DNA of 64,000 nucleotides from Nitrospinia bacterium (GCA_029261715.1 JAJDAT010000016.1:186001-250000); one strand, 5' to 3'. Numbered from the stretch's first letter, positions 18,323-28,080 are shown. The notes: generated from the sequence alone by a model not told the origin. Program-made: numbers and translations.

Positions 18323-18790
18323 CTAACTAAATGCAAAACCACTCTTCAGTTCTTCAGAAGTAGCCTCTCGCACTTCTAAAACTTTTCCTGTGTAATATAG
18401 TTTTTTCCCCGCAAAGGGGTGGTTACCATCCAAAAAAGCTTTATCCCCTTCAATTTTGATAACACGCATCAAAATTTCTTTATTATCGCGTTGGGTTTCA
18501 AAAAAAGTCCCAATCTCTATTTTCTGACCACGACTTGGTAAACTATCAATAGAAAATTCTTTAAAAAGCGTTGTATCTATTTGCCCATAAGCTTCTTCTG
18601 GATAAAACGTCGCTTTAAACTTTTCTCCCTCTTGTTTACCCAATAGTTTTTTTTCCAAGGCAGGAAGAACTTTAGATTTCCCATGAATAAACGTCAAAGG
18701 CCCAAACTCCTCTGAACTATCCAAAAGGTTTCCTTCCTTGTCTGTCAAAAAGAAATGAATGGTCACTACGCGGCCGTTAATAATCTCCAT
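18323..18790 (-). CDS. slyD: FKBP-type peptidyl-prolyl isomerase, SlyD-like
   Basis: The protein has 155 aa. The FKBP core is split by an insert-in-flap chaperone domain. Diagnostic segments are DSSEEFGPLTFIHG near 24-37, the EEAYGQ turn near 86, and FLDGNHPFAGKKLYYTG near 118-134, which matches the SlyD consensus D(G/x)NHPLAGK. The His/Cys-rich metal-binding tail of E. coli SlyD is absent. It is a cytoplasmic folding catalyst. The gene is transcribed alone, divergently from the ferredoxin gene. Confidence 0.92.
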   Translation of the reverse strand: MEIINGRVVTIHFFLTDKEGNLLDSSEEFGPLTFIHGKSKVLPALEKKLLGKQEGEKFKATFYPEEAYGQIDTTLFKEFSIDSLPSRGQKIEIGTFFETQRDNKEILMRVIKIEGDKAFLDGNHPFAGKKLYYTGKVLEVREATSEELKSGFAFS

Positions 18791-18977
18791 AGGACTTAAA
18801 ACTTTTTTTACCTTTTAAAGATAGATTTTTTATTCAGCGAAGGTTAGGCTATTCTCTTGATCCAGTCAAAATTAAAACTGTCAAAAGTATAGCTGACGCT
18901 TCACACTAAGCTACGCTCTTTTCAAAAGAATTAACGCGGTTAAAATATTAAAGCTAGTAATATATTGGAATAAGTTT

Positions 18978-19265
18978 ATGGCTAAAGTTATTTTCGCTTC
19001 AGACAAAATCACCATTGAAACTAAAGACGATTCCGATGTTTGCTTTGTTGCAGATAAGGCAAAGGCAAGCCTCCCTTTTGATTGCTATGAGGGTGTCTGC
19101 GAAACATGTCGGGTTTTAGTCGATGAAGGGGGAGAAAATTTAAGCGAAGTTAACGAACAAGAGAAATACACCTTGGGCGAAGAAAAAATCGCCCAAGGAT
19201 TCAGACTTGGATGTCAAATCAAAATTAAATCTGGTTACGTGATTCTTAGAAACGGTTGGGATTAG
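18978..19265 (+). CDS. Plant-type [2Fe-2S] ferredoxin
   Basis: This is a small ferredoxin of 95 aa with the cluster ligands Cys36, Cys41, Cys44 (C-x4-C-x2-C) and Cys79 in RLGCQIK. It carries soluble one-electron chemistry in the cytoplasm. The partner is not evident; no oxygenase or cytochrome P450 gene lies nearby. The last codons form the left arm of a perfect hairpin that spans the stop codon. Confidence 0.93.
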   Translation: MAKVIFASDKITIETKDDSDVCFVADKAKASLPFDCYEGVCETCRVLVDEGGENLSEVNEQEKYTLGEEKIAQGFRLGCQIKIKSGYVILRNGWD

Positions 19266-19279
19266 AAACCCAACCGTTT
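19250..19279. promoter_or_regulatory. Perfect 11-bp hairpin spanning the ferredoxin stop codon
   Basis: The arms AAACGGTTGGG and CCCAACCGTTT are perfect, with the stop codon in an eight-base loop. No T-run follows on either strand, so it is not a classical terminator. It may protect the mRNA 3' end or work with Rho. Confidence 0.6.
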
Positions 19280-19387
19280 GAAGAGATACAAAACTGGGCG
19301 CTGAATTAATTTTATTCTTAACTTTATCAGGAAGTATTTTCGATTTGAACTGGAGGGAAAGCTTTAAACTTTGGCTTAAGCCAGCAA

Positions 19388-19738
19388 TTACCTCTTCCTT
19401 GCTTTTGCCTTAGGCTTAGCTTTTGCCTTAGTTTTTGCTTTTGCCTTAGGCTTAGCTTTTACTTTAGTCTTTGCCTTTGCCTTAGGTCGAGCTTTTACTT
19501 TAGTTTTTGCTTTTGCCTTAGGTCGAGCTTTTACTTTAGTTTTTGCTTTTGCCTTAGCTTTCACCTTAGTCTTTGCTTTTGCCTTAGGCTTAGCTTTTAC
19601 CTTAGGTCGAGCTTTCACTTTAGTTTTTGCTTTTGCCTTAGCTTTTACTGGCGCCTTAGCTTTGGTTTTTGCCTTAGCTTTGGTTTTAGTTTTTGCCTTA
19701 GCTTTGGTTTTTGCTTTTGCTTTTGTCTTGGTTGCCAT
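19388..19738 (-). CDS. Histone H1-like Lys/Ala-rich DNA-binding protein
   Basis: The ATG at 19738 is chosen over the in-frame TTG just before it because AAGGAG lies six bases upstream. The 116-aa product is almost entirely made of K, A, T, V, P and R in KAKAKTK, KARPKAK and KAKPKAK units. It has no hydrophobic core. Proteins of this kind (AlgP, Hc2, histone H1-like) bind DNA without sequence specificity and compact the nucleoid. The gene is made of imperfect tandem repeats, so its length is likely to vary between strains. Confidence 0.88.
   Translation of the reverse strand: MATKTKAKAKTKAKAKTKTKAKAKTKAKAPVKAKAKAKTKVKARPKVKAKPKAKAKTKVKAKAKAKTKVKARPKAKAKTKVKARPKAKAKTKVKAKPKAKAKTKAKAKPKAKARKR
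19400..19735. repeat. Imperfect tandem repeats encoding Lys-Ala units
   Basis: The coding strand repeats units of 12 to 30 bases built on GCTTTTGCCTTA and GGTCGAGCTTTTACTTTAG (shown on the plus strand). The copies differ by a few bases, which points to expansion by slippage or unequal exchange. Confidence 0.85.
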
Positions 19739-20029
19739 CAAGATCTCCTTTCAAAAAAAACTGGTTTTTTTCAGCGCCCAATTTTTTAATTCATTTTATG
19801 CGATAGTTACTTATTGTCAAGCAAATAATACCCGTTTAAAATCATACACACTTAAAAAAAATCATTCAAAATACATGAATCCTTATTCAGATATAGGACC
19901 ACCGTAACACATGCGGCGATCCCTTGAAATAAAGGCTTAACTTGAATGCCAGCTTTTTATTTCAATATCCCAATTCCAAATTATCTAAATTCGGATTTTT
20001 TATTTTTTTTTATTTCCTGAGCCTAAAAA

Positions 20030-20797
20030 ATGCAAATTGATGCTGTAAAAATTCCAAGCTTAATAAAATTCAATAAACTGATCCATGGAATAAGTCCTAG
20101 GTTCTACTTAACTGAGGACCAAAGCAAGGCCGAATTGAATCTAAATCCAAAGGCTAATGACTGGCGCCGCGACAACCTTTGGAAAGATTTCCTTCGTCCA
20201 CTAGGGGCCCACCAGCATGAACCATTTTTCTTAAATCAAGTTCACGGAGATCAGATTTATTGCATTGATGAAATAAGCCAACCTCATATAGGCGGCGTTT
20301 TCATGGGGGATGCCATAATCTCAAGCGTTCCAAATCAAAACATAGCGATATTTACCGCCGATTGCCTTCCAGTTATTATCTACGACACTTATCTTAATAT
20401 CGTTGGGGTAATCCACGCAGGTAGAAAAGGAACTTCTTTAATCATCGTCGGCAAAACTATTCGAAAGATGGTAGAAAAGTATGGTAGCGATCCCAAAAAT
20501 ATTGTAGTTGGATTTGGACCCGGGGTTGGAGGATGTTGCTACGAAGTTGATTATGAATGTTTAGAACCTTTTAGGGATTTCTATTCTCCCATCAATCGAT
20601 TTACGATTGCGAAAGAAAACAAAAAATATATGTTAGATTTGAAAATAGCCAACCATTTAAACGCATTAGATGAAGGAATTTTGAAAGAAAATATCTTTGA
20701 TTGTGATATTTGTACAGTTTGCAATAATGACCTATTCTTTTCTCACCGCAAAATGGATGCTGGGCGAACAATGACTGTCGCTATGCTATTGCCTTAA
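20030..20797 (+). CDS. pgeF: PgeF/YfiH-type purine nucleoside phosphorylase (peptidoglycan editing factor)
   Basis: The protein has 255 aa. The family motifs are in order: NQVHGDQI near 77, TADCLPVIIYD near 110, VIHAGRKGTS near 132, GFGPGVGGCCYEV near 166-178 and the C-terminal HRKMDAGRTMTVAML. The metal-ligand set H, C and H of the family is present. Members phosphorolyse purine nucleosides and, in E. coli, keep wrong amino acids out of peptidoglycan precursors. It is the first of three closely spaced genes (gaps of 20 and 26 bases). Confidence 0.9.
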   Translation: MQIDAVKIPSLIKFNKLIHGISPRFYLTEDQSKAELNLNPKANDWRRDNLWKDFLRPLGAHQHEPFFLNQVHGDQIYCIDEISQPHIGGVFMGDAIISSVPNQNIAIFTADCLPVIIYDTYLNIVGVIHAGRKGTSLIIVGKTIRKMVEKYGSDPKNIVVGFGPGVGGCCYEVDYECLEPFRDFYSPINRFTIAKENKKYMLDLKIANHLNALDEGILKENIFDCDICTVCNNDLFFSHRKMDAGRTMTVAMLLP

Positions 20798-20816
20798 ATA
20801 ATATTAGAAAAAATCA

Positions 20817-21584
20817 ATGAACAATCTACTTTCGTTACCCGCTTTAGCCTTTCATGAGCTAACTCTATTTGAAAGCAACTCTACATATAGAAAAACTACA
20901 TCTTATAGGCAATCCATTTTAGCTACCGCGTTTTATCCTTTAGTTGGGTTATTTTTAGGAGTTTTATTGGTTCTTATACATAAATCTATCGACTCAGTTT
21001 TACCCGAAAATATTGCTGACTTGTTCGTAATTACAGGTATGGCTGTTTTTTCTAATGGGAAACACTTAGTAGGACTAGTTTCAACTTTTCAAAAATTTTT
21101 GACTTGGAAATCAACGAAATCCTCTTGGAAATTTCTAAGGAAAGTATTTAAAACGCCTCCTTTAGTTGGAATAACAGTCATAGCGATTCTTTGGTTATGG
21201 GTTTACGGTCTATCGTTAGCCCCCTTCAATTTAAAAAATCAGATTATTTTAGTTATTCCTATCGCTTGTAATTGGGGAGTGGTTTTATTTACGCTCGACA
21301 ACGCACGGAAACTTATTGCAAAAAATAATCTCGAAAACGATGAAATAGTTTCTGGGAAAGAATGCTTTTCCACGTTAGCCTTGGCTTTTGCTTTTACCTT
21401 TGCATGCTTTGGTTTTCTTCTAAAGTTGAATGGAATCTTAATTCTACTTATAATAACTATATCTCTAACGCTAATTATAAAAGCGACTTCAGAACAAAAG
21501 CACGATTTTAGTAAACCTGCTTTAGGCGTCGTTCATGAGTTATCCGGGATAATTTTTCTCTTTCTGGCATACTGCCTCCTTTAA
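20817..21584 (+). CDS. CobS-like membrane protein lacking the catalytic acidic motif
   Basis: The 255-aa polytopic protein lines up by eye along its full length with adenosylcobinamide-GDP ribazoletransferase (CobS). It has the opening segment ALAFHELT, then YPLVGLFLG, then a C-terminal region ending LGVVHELSGIIFLFLA. The hallmark GG-x-HLDGLADT-x-DG of true CobS has become NGKHLVGLVSTFQK, losing the metal-binding aspartates. It should therefore be inactive as a cobalamin synthase. The downstream DUF6178-like gene is 26 bases away. The CobS relation is my reading and needs a profile search. Confidence 0.5.
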   Translation: MNNLLSLPALAFHELTLFESNSTYRKTTSYRQSILATAFYPLVGLFLGVLLVLIHKSIDSVLPENIADLFVITGMAVFSNGKHLVGLVSTFQKFLTWKSTKSSWKFLRKVFKTPPLVGITVIAILWLWVYGLSLAPFNLKNQIILVIPIACNWGVVLFTLDNARKLIAKNNLENDEIVSGKECFSTLALAFAFTFACFGFLLKLNGILILLIITISLTLIIKATSEQKHDFSKPALGVVHELSGIIFLFLAYCLL

Positions 21585-21610
21585 CCTATTTTTTGTAAAC
21601 CCGCGCTATC

Positions 21611-23428
21611 ATGAATCCAATTCGGTCGAACTCCGATAAAGAAACGGATCAGGTACTTTTTGATCCAGATTGGTTAGAAAATAATCCAAAAAAAGCGGAA
21701 GCAGTTTTAAAAAAGCTCCCGGTAAAAGAGCAAGCAAGGCATTTATCTCAGCTGGCTGGTAAGCAAAAGCTTAAGTTTCTATATTTATCTTCAAAATCTG
21801 AACAAGTAGTCCAAATTCTTCCTCCAGAAGAGGTGTACTACATAGTTAAAGAAAATGGGACATCTGACTCCACACCTGTTCTATCTGCTGTTACTAGCGA
21901 ACAAATGCAATATTTTTTTGATTTGGAATGGTGGCAAAGAGACAAATTCTTACCACAAAGGGCATTGGATTGGATACTACTAATGACCCAACATAATCCA
22001 AAGAAGTTACTAGATTGGTTTTTACAAGAAGAGGTAGATCAAGTTGTTACATTATTAAAGAATTTGGTCCTAATATATAAAAATGATGAGATGACCGATT
22101 CTTATGCGGGAATTGCAGGTCTAAAACACTATAGCCCCGACGAAGTTTATGATTTTTTCTTTCTCGATCCCAAAGCATTTGAGCCACTGAAATTTATTTT
22201 AAAGCTATTGCGGGATCAATACCCTGAATCGTTCTTTATTATCATGGAAGCGTCTATTTGGTATCAAAAGGAACCAACCGAAGAAACCGCTTACCGTTGG
22301 CGAACATCAAGAACTTCTGTCAGAGGAATTCCTGAACTTGAAGAAGCATTAGAAATATATAGTCGACTAGATCCAGAAGCCATCAAAGAGTTACCCGCTT
22401 CCGAAGCTGACTTTTCTGGAGAATACCCCACTAATCCACCCTCATATATTATTGCGAACGCCAATCCAAAGATTTTTTTTACTCAATGTTGGTCGTTTAT
22501 AAAAAACGAAGATCGCCAAAAAATTATCCATTGGGAACTAGTTTATTTGGCTAATAAATTAATGGTCGCCGACAATTTAGATCCCGGAAATTTTGAAGAT
22601 CATAAAAAAGCCATTGCTAAATCTTTAGGCCTAGTAAACCTTGGGTTAGAAATTTCGGCCAAAGAGGACGTTCAAAAAGGAGCAATCATTTTAGAGCGGG
22701 CTTGGATTCAACCTATTTTTCAAGTTGGGTTTGGACGCTTAATTAACTTAAAAAAAGAAGCTCTGGAATTACTTAAAGAAGAGGGGATTTTGTTAGATCG
22801 TATAATTGACGAAAAAGACAAGGATGTCCTCTCTGCTTTAACAGTCTTTCCTATACCAATGATTAAAATAATAGAAAACAAACATGGCAACTTGTTAAAA
22901 GACTTTGAATCTTTAGATGAAGTCAGAAAAACATTAAAGTTTATTAAAAAACTGAAGTTTTTTAAACGTTTCGCTAAACAATGCTTAGAATTGTCAGATA
23001 CCGTTTTTGAACTTATTTTTCAAACTAAGGATATTGATAATCGAGTTGAAGACATCCCACTACCTACTTTAATTGCAACAGCGCTAGCAAGGTTTGCCTT
23101 ATTTCAAAAAATCAGTTGTGAACCTTTATCCGCATCAGCCGCTGAATCTTTTCTCAAGTTCATCTTTATTCCGAGAGTTCCAGCTGTTCCTGGTGAACCA
23201 GTACAAGTATGCGATGATGAAATAGTTGGAGATTTTTATGGAGCATTGTTAGAACACCCATTGGCATGGACGGAAGACGACCGAGAGTTTCTTGGAGACC
23301 TTTTAGCCCAAACCGTTCAGGAATTAGAAAGTCAATTTGGTATGATCAATCTTAAAAAACCTATAAATTGGCAATACGTTAATATTTTGACTGTCCAATT
23401 AAACTTAAAATCGGGACTGATAAACTAA
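21611..23428 (+). CDS. DUF6178-like protein
   Basis: The soluble 605-aa protein has many Trp, Leu and Glu residues and repeated motifs of the type FFDLEWWQRDKFLPQRALDWI near residue 100, WFLQEEVDQV near 137 and HYSPDEVYDFFF near 174. I associate this pattern with the DUF6178 family of Desulfobacterota and related phyla, whose function is unknown. It is the third gene of the pgeF operon. There are no signal or membrane segments. Confidence 0.6.
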   Translation: MNPIRSNSDKETDQVLFDPDWLENNPKKAEAVLKKLPVKEQARHLSQLAGKQKLKFLYLSSKSEQVVQILPPEEVYYIVKENGTSDSTPVLSAVTSEQMQYFFDLEWWQRDKFLPQRALDWILLMTQHNPKKLLDWFLQEEVDQVVTLLKNLVLIYKNDEMTDSYAGIAGLKHYSPDEVYDFFFLDPKAFEPLKFILKLLRDQYPESFFIIMEASIWYQKEPTEETAYRWRTSRTSVRGIPELEEALEIYSRLDPEAIKELPASEADFSGEYPTNPPSYIIANANPKIFFTQCWSFIKNEDRQKIIHWELVYLANKLMVADNLDPGNFEDHKKAIAKSLGLVNLGLEISAKEDVQKGAIILERAWIQPIFQVGFGRLINLKKEALELLKEEGILLDRIIDEKDKDVLSALTVFPIPMIKIIENKHGNLLKDFESLDEVRKTLKFIKKLKFFKRFAKQCLELSDTVFELIFQTKDIDNRVEDIPLPTLIATALARFALFQKISCEPLSASAAESFLKFIFIPRVPAVPGEPVQVCDDEIVGDFYGALLEHPLAWTEDDREFLGDLLAQTVQELESQFGMINLKKPINWQYVNILTVQLNLKSGLIN

Positions 23429-23578
23429 TAAATAATGACTTAGCAGGAAATAAGATAAGAAAATAGAACCTAAAATTAAAAAAATATTTAAAATTCATAA
23501 AAAAAATAGTAGTATTCCCACTCCCGTTGAAAAAACGTAGAAATATATTAATTTTTGCTGTCACACTTCGAGGTAATG

Positions 23579-23764
23579 ATGGCCGAAGAAGTAAAACCAA
23601 AAGAAAAAGAACAAACAGAGTCTCCTATGGTTTCTGCTGAGGAACCCGGCTTATTGGATTCATTTGGAACGTTTCCCGTTTGGATGCTAAAAATCATCCA
23701 GTTAATCACTCCTAATTCTTTAATTTCGAAGACCCCTCCCGAGAAGAAGAAATACCGACTTTAA
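23579..23764 (+). CDS. Small hypothetical protein (61 aa)
   Basis: The second of two adjacent ATGs is chosen because GAGG lies five bases upstream. The peptide has a charged start (MAEEVKPKEKEQTE), an amphipathic stretch around FGTFPVWMLKIIQLITPN, and a basic tail. It is not recognised. It follows the DUF6178-like gene by 150 bases. Confidence 0.5.
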   Translation: MAEEVKPKEKEQTESPMVSAEEPGLLDSFGTFPVWMLKIIQLITPNSLISKTPPEKKKYRL

Positions 23765-23980
23765 GGGCGCCTCGAATAAATAACTTGGCGTTGATCCAAG
23801 AATTATTTGGAATGAGTAGAACTTTTAGACGTCCTAATTGTTGCCGTGAAATTTCCATAAGAAATTCAGTTACCTTTTACTGCTTAAAGGTTCTAGTTAA
23901 AAAAACTTTATAAATTAAATCATCAAATGCCTGCGCTTCAGATCTAAAAACAGGCAATAATAAAAGGCCTCGCGTAAGCT

Positions 23981-25534
23981 ATGCATCCTATAAAAAGAGC
24001 TCTTATAAGCGTTTCCGATAAAACTGGTATTACCGAATTTGCTCGTTCTTTGAGCGATATGGGGGTAGAAATTTTATCCACAGGCGGTACTGCTCGTTTA
24101 TTAAAGGAACAAAAAATTCCCGTAACAATGGTATCCGATTATACGGGCTTTCCTGAGATAATGGATGGTAGAGTTAAAACTCTACACCCTAGAGTTCATG
24201 GTGGGATTTTAGCTAAAAGGGATAACGAAGAACATAAGCAAGCCATGGATACTAATGGGATCAAACCAATTGATTTGGTCGCCATCAATTTATATCCATT
24301 TGAGCAAACAGTAAATAAAGAAGGTTGTACACTGGAAGACGCTATTGAAAATATAGATATTGGCGGCCCCGCAATGGTGAGAGCCTCTTCCAAAAACTTT
24401 GCTTATGTCACGATATTAGTAAACCCAGACGACTACAAAATAGTTCTGGAGGAAATGAAGTCAAACGACAATAAAGTGTCATTTGAAACTCGAAAACGCC
24501 TGAGCCGAGATGCATTTTCCCATACCGCTAGGTACGATGGACTTATTGCAGAATATCTATCTGGACAATTAGAGGACAAATCAAAGTTCACTCCAAAGTT
24601 TCAAAAAACTTATGAATTATTTCAAAACCTACGTTATGGAGAAAACCCTCATCAAGAAGCCTCTTTCTATCGAGAGGTAGGAGCCCGAGAATCGGATATA
24701 GTTTCCGCTAAACAACTCCAGGGCAAAGAGCTTTCCTTCAATAATATCGTCGATATTGAAGCTGCATGGCGACTTGTTACTGACTTTGAAGATGGAGCTG
24801 TCGCTATTATTAAACATACCAATCCTTGCGGAGCCGCTTGTGGGGATAACCAGCTCGAAACCTTTATTAAAGCTCGGGAAACAGACTCCACTTCTGCTTT
24901 TGGGGGAATTCTTGGATTTAATAGAACCGTAACTGCAGACGTAGCCGAAGAAATCCTAAAAAACTTTGTGGAAGCTGTAATCGCTCCTAACTTTGAACCT
25001 AAAGCATTAGAAATATTTGCCGCAAAAAAGAATATTCGAGTTATGGAATTACCTTTACCTAATAAAGATGAACCATCTAGATTAGATATTAAAAAGGTGA
25101 CTGGAGGCGTTCTGCTTCAAGATGAAGATTCAATTAATCTAGACCCAGAAAAAATAAAAGTTGCCGGTGAGGTAAAACCAACTGAAGCTCAGATGAAAGA
25201 CCTGAAGTTTGCATGGACCGTAGCGAAGCATGTAAAGTCGAACGCTATCATTTATGTAAAAAACTTAGAAACTGTTGGAATCGGCGCGGGACAAATGAGC
25301 CGCGTGGATTCAGCCCGCTTAGCAGTCGAAAAAGCTAATAAACCCGTTAAAGGATGCGTTATGGCATCCGATGCTTTTTTCCCTTTCCGTGATTCAATCG
25401 ATACCGCAGCCAAAGCGGGAATTTCAGCCATCATTCAACCTGGCGGTTCCATACGCGATGAAGAAGTAGTGCAAGCGGCTAATGAAAATAAAATTCCCAT
25501 GGTGTTCACTGGTATCCGGCACTTCAAGCATTAA
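23981..25534 (+). CDS. purH: Bifunctional purine biosynthesis protein PurH
   Basis: The protein has 517 aa. The N-terminal IMP cyclohydrolase domain has KTGITEFA near 13, [10 protein letters not shown] near 33, and [15 protein letters not shown] near 62-76. The C-terminal AICAR transformylase domain has RYGENPHQ near 217, the catalytic IKHTNPCG near 264 and [14 protein letters not shown] near 464. It catalyses the last two steps of IMP synthesis. The gene stands alone. I see no purine riboswitch in the 216 bases upstream. Confidence 0.97.
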   Translation: MHPIKRALISVSDKTGITEFARSLSDMGVEILSTGGTARLLKEQKIPVTMVSDYTGFPEIMDGRVKTLHPRVHGGILAKRDNEEHKQAMDTNGIKPIDLVAINLYPFEQTVNKEGCTLEDAIENIDIGGPAMVRASSKNFAYVTILVNPDDYKIVLEEMKSNDNKVSFETRKRLSRDAFSHTARYDGLIAEYLSGQLEDKSKFTPKFQKTYELFQNLRYGENPHQEASFYREVGARESDIVSAKQLQGKELSFNNIVDIEAAWRLVTDFEDGAVAIIKHTNPCGAACGDNQLETFIKARETDSTSAFGGILGFNRTVTADVAEEILKNFVEAVIAPNFEPKALEIFAAKKNIRVMELPLPNKDEPSRLDIKKVTGGVLLQDEDSINLDPEKIKVAGEVKPTEAQMKDLKFAWTVAKHVKSNAIIYVKNLETVGIGAGQMSRVDSARLAVEKANKPVKGCVMASDAFFPFRDSIDTAAKAGISAIIQPGGSIRDEEVVQAANENKIPMVFTGIRHFKH

Positions 25535-25739
25535 AACCCATCAATAAAGGTCAAACCTGAGGTTGGTATTAATCTTGAGTCTTTGTATTCAAGCTTTAAT
25601 ATTTAATGGCCTTCCCTACTCTTTCTGCTTTAAATAAACTTTCCCATCTAAAGTTTTAGTTAACTTTCTCCTTTAAATACCCGAAAATAATAAAATAGCT
25701 TTATCTTTAATAAAAGTTTTCTACTTTTTTGGCAAATCT

Positions 25740-26504
25740 ATGGATTTTTTAATAAAACTTTTAGTCCGGCTTCTATTATTAGCAATTTTTGCCGCCTCTG
25801 GAGGCGGTTATTTTGCATGGAAATACAAAATTGAACCTAAGTTAGCTCAACTTAGAGAAAAAGATACCATCAGGTACTTTGAAATGGTTAAAGAGGCAAA
25901 AGCGCTACATTTCTCTGAAGCACAAAGTTTGTATTTTGAACTAGACTCTATGACTTCAACACAAGTCGCCATTTTAAACTACAACAAATTCAACGCGCGC
26001 TGGAGACAAGATCCTGACTTTCGACAAGAAGTTTTAAAAGAGCAAGAGATTGTGCGCGAGCTACACAAAGAAATAATGTCGTATGTCTATAAGGGGGAAA
26101 AAGAAACTATCAATTCTTTTGAAAAATCTGGAGCTTGGGTTTTGAAAGAATGGGAAAAGATGAGTCCTTGGAAAAAAGGATTAGTCTTGCGGGAAAAATG
26201 TTTTGACTATTTAAATCAGGAAAAATTAAACGATAAGAAAAGGAGCGAAAGCTTAAACCTTACCCGGTTTGAAGGATTACAAGAAAACTTAAGAAGAAAA
26301 CAAGCTTCCTCGGAACTATGCGAAAAATGGGTTCCTATTGGGCAAAAAGAAGAATCTGTAGAAAAAGGCTTACAAAACTTAAAAGTAAAAATGAGCTATC
26401 TTTCTTATACTTCTATTTTACAAGAATTGGGAATACCAGAAAAAAAAGTATTTAATTTTTCCACACAATTCAAACGGTTAGTAGGCGATTTTATCGACTC
26501 TTGA
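25740..26504 (+). CDS. Hypothetical membrane-anchored helical protein (254 aa)
   Basis: One N-terminal helix (about residues 5-27, with a GGGYFAW turn) is followed by a highly charged, helical domain rich in Lys and Glu. There are two Cys and no recognised motif. It probably sits in the inner membrane with the bulk on one side. It converges with the HAMP protein gene, 22 bases away. Confidence 0.7.
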   Translation: MDFLIKLLVRLLLLAIFAASGGGYFAWKYKIEPKLAQLREKDTIRYFEMVKEAKALHFSEAQSLYFELDSMTSTQVAILNYNKFNARWRQDPDFRQEVLKEQEIVRELHKEIMSYVYKGEKETINSFEKSGAWVLKEWEKMSPWKKGLVLREKCFDYLNQEKLNDKKRSESLNLTRFEGLQENLRRKQASSELCEKWVPIGQKEESVEKGLQNLKVKMSYLSYTSILQELGIPEKKVFNFSTQFKRLVGDFIDS

Positions 26505-26526
26505 GAAAACGACTTCACATTCTTCA

Positions 26527-26985
26527 CTACACTTCTCGATTGGTAGGCTCTACTTGACGAATTTCTTGAATTGCCGTCGTCAATTGTTTGATCTCGTTGT
26601 TGGTCTTAATTTCAGGAGCGCTAGTTACTCCTCCATCCTCAGTATAAGAAACCAATTTTCTCAAAGGTTTAACCACAAGATTATAAGTGTACATTCCTCC
26701 CATAATCGAAACGACAGTTCCAATAATAGCTAACCAAATAACTTCCTGTCGGATTTGAACTGTAGCTCGAATCACTCGTGTTTTTAACAAATTAAACTGT
26801 TCAACCGTAAGAGTCTCTACATTCATTTTAGAGGTAATTCGATCCATTTGAGTCAATTGGATATTTAGAAAAAATGCCATATATCCCATAAACGACACAG
26901 TCACGAAGTAACCCGTCATTAGCAATGTTGAAATAGTTTTTCTTTCGCCTGGTCGTTCTTCTCGAAAAATTCGATTTTGATTCAT
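26527..26985 (-). CDS. Two-helix membrane protein with a HAMP-like end
   Basis: The protein has 152 aa. Helix 1 is about 19-41 and helix 2 about 80-102. Between them lies a short periplasmic loop of about 38 residues. After helix 2 comes VVKPLRKLVSYTEDGG and NNEIKQLTTAI, which has the proline and spacing of a HAMP linker. No kinase, cyclase or MCP domain follows, so this is a truncated-looking or stand-alone HAMP protein. Its ATG overlaps the stop of the M48 protease gene by four bases, so the two are translationally coupled. Confidence 0.75.
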   Translation of the reverse strand: MNQNRIFREERPGERKTISTLLMTGYFVTVSFMGYMAFFLNIQLTQMDRITSKMNVETLTVEQFNLLKTRVIRATVQIRQEVIWLAIIGTVVSIMGGMYTYNLVVKPLRKLVSYTEDGGVTSAPEIKTNNEIKQLTTAIQEIRQVEPTNREV

Positions 26986-28040
26986 AATAAGTTTTCAGTC
27001 ATTCTTTTAAAACGGTCAGCCAATAATGGGTTTTTCCGGGAATCTTCAAAATTGGTTAACTCTTTAACTAATAATCTATACCTTTGTCGGGCTGAAGGAT
27101 GCGTGCTTAAGATTGTTGAACGTTGCAATTCTTGAGAATTACCAAGAATCTTTAGAAAATCCTTTAATCCTGAAGGGTAATACCCTGCTCTAACAGCATA
27201 TTCAAGACCCATTCGGTCTGCTTCAAATTCCAAGTTTTTATCTAGCCCTTGAGTAAAAAGTAAATCCGAAACTTGATCAATAAGTTGACTGAATTGAGCT
27301 GGGTCTTTTTCCATCACCGACATAGTCAACGCTCCAATCCCCTGTAGCTGTTTACTTCGTTGAATTGTCCCTAGAGCATGTTTATGAGTGACATGAGCTA
27401 TTTCATGACCTAATACTCCAGCCAACTGAGCTTCATTTTGAATCATCCGCAACAATCCAATGCTGACAAAAACATAACCACCGGGAGTGGCAAATGCGTT
27501 AGGAGCTTTCGAATTGACAATAGCAAAATAGTAATCGATATCAGGTCTATCAGATACTCTTGCAACCGCTTGCCCAACAAGATTGACATATTTTAAAAGA
27601 TTAGGGTCATCGTAAGCTCCCTCAAAACGATTAAAAACTTCCACAGCTAGCGTAGAACCAATAGTTTTTTCTTCTTCATACTCTATCGGTTGCAAAGCTT
27701 TATAGGTATTAAGCGATTGACGCGCTATGTTAGCGGTTTTTTTATCGATTAAGCCAAAGGATTCGCCCACTCCTAATAATCCCCCATTTGCATCGGTTCC
27801 AGTGTCACCAATGCCTTGGGTACTAACATTCGGTACAACTGCATCAATTTGGCCGGAAGCAGCTCCCGTGGGATCTTCTATAATTTTCTGAGTCTGATCA
27901 ATCGTGTCTTTAGTTTTTTGAACCTCTTTTGTTTTTTCATCTAATTCGTTTAGAAAATTACCTAGGTTGAAAGCGTGCGATTGAACAATAAATAAAATAG
28001 AAATAGCAATTGCTGTTATGGTTAAAAAACTTCGTTTCAT
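26982..28040 (-). CDS. M48-family periplasmic metalloprotease (BepA/LoiP-like)
   Basis: The protein has 352 aa. A signal peptide ends near residue 23. A Gln/Gly-rich linker follows, then the protease core: GHEIAHVTHKHA (HEIAH near 211) and the third ligand in EFEADRMG near 276. NAFATPGGYVFVS upstream of the zinc motif is typical of periplasmic M48 proteins. E. coli relatives clean up outer-membrane assembly. There is no TPR domain as in BepA. It is followed by the coupled HAMP protein. Confidence 0.9.
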   Translation of the reverse strand: MKRSFLTITAIAISILFIVQSHAFNLGNFLNELDEKTKEVQKTKDTIDQTQKIIEDPTGAASGQIDAVVPNVSTQGIGDTGTDANGGLLGVGESFGLIDKKTANIARQSLNTYKALQPIEYEEEKTIGSTLAVEVFNRFEGAYDDPNLLKYVNLVGQAVARVSDRPDIDYYFAIVNSKAPNAFATPGGYVFVSIGLLRMIQNEAQLAGVLGHEIAHVTHKHALGTIQRSKQLQGIGALTMSVMEKDPAQFSQLIDQVSDLLFTQGLDKNLEFEADRMGLEYAVRAGYYPSGLKDFLKILGNSQELQRSTILSTHPSARQRYRLLVKELTNFEDSRKNPLLADRFKRMTENLL

Positions 28041-28080
28041 TTAGCTAACGCCTTTGAAATTATGTTTAATGAATATTTAA

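Noticed and set aside
19400-19735. CRISPR-like repeat array
   Set aside because: The repeats have no unique spacers between equal-length units and keep one coding frame for a Lys/Ala protein.
23765-23980. Purine riboswitch before purH
   Set aside because: The 216-base leader shows no conserved purine-aptamer core, and no terminator hairpin precedes purH.
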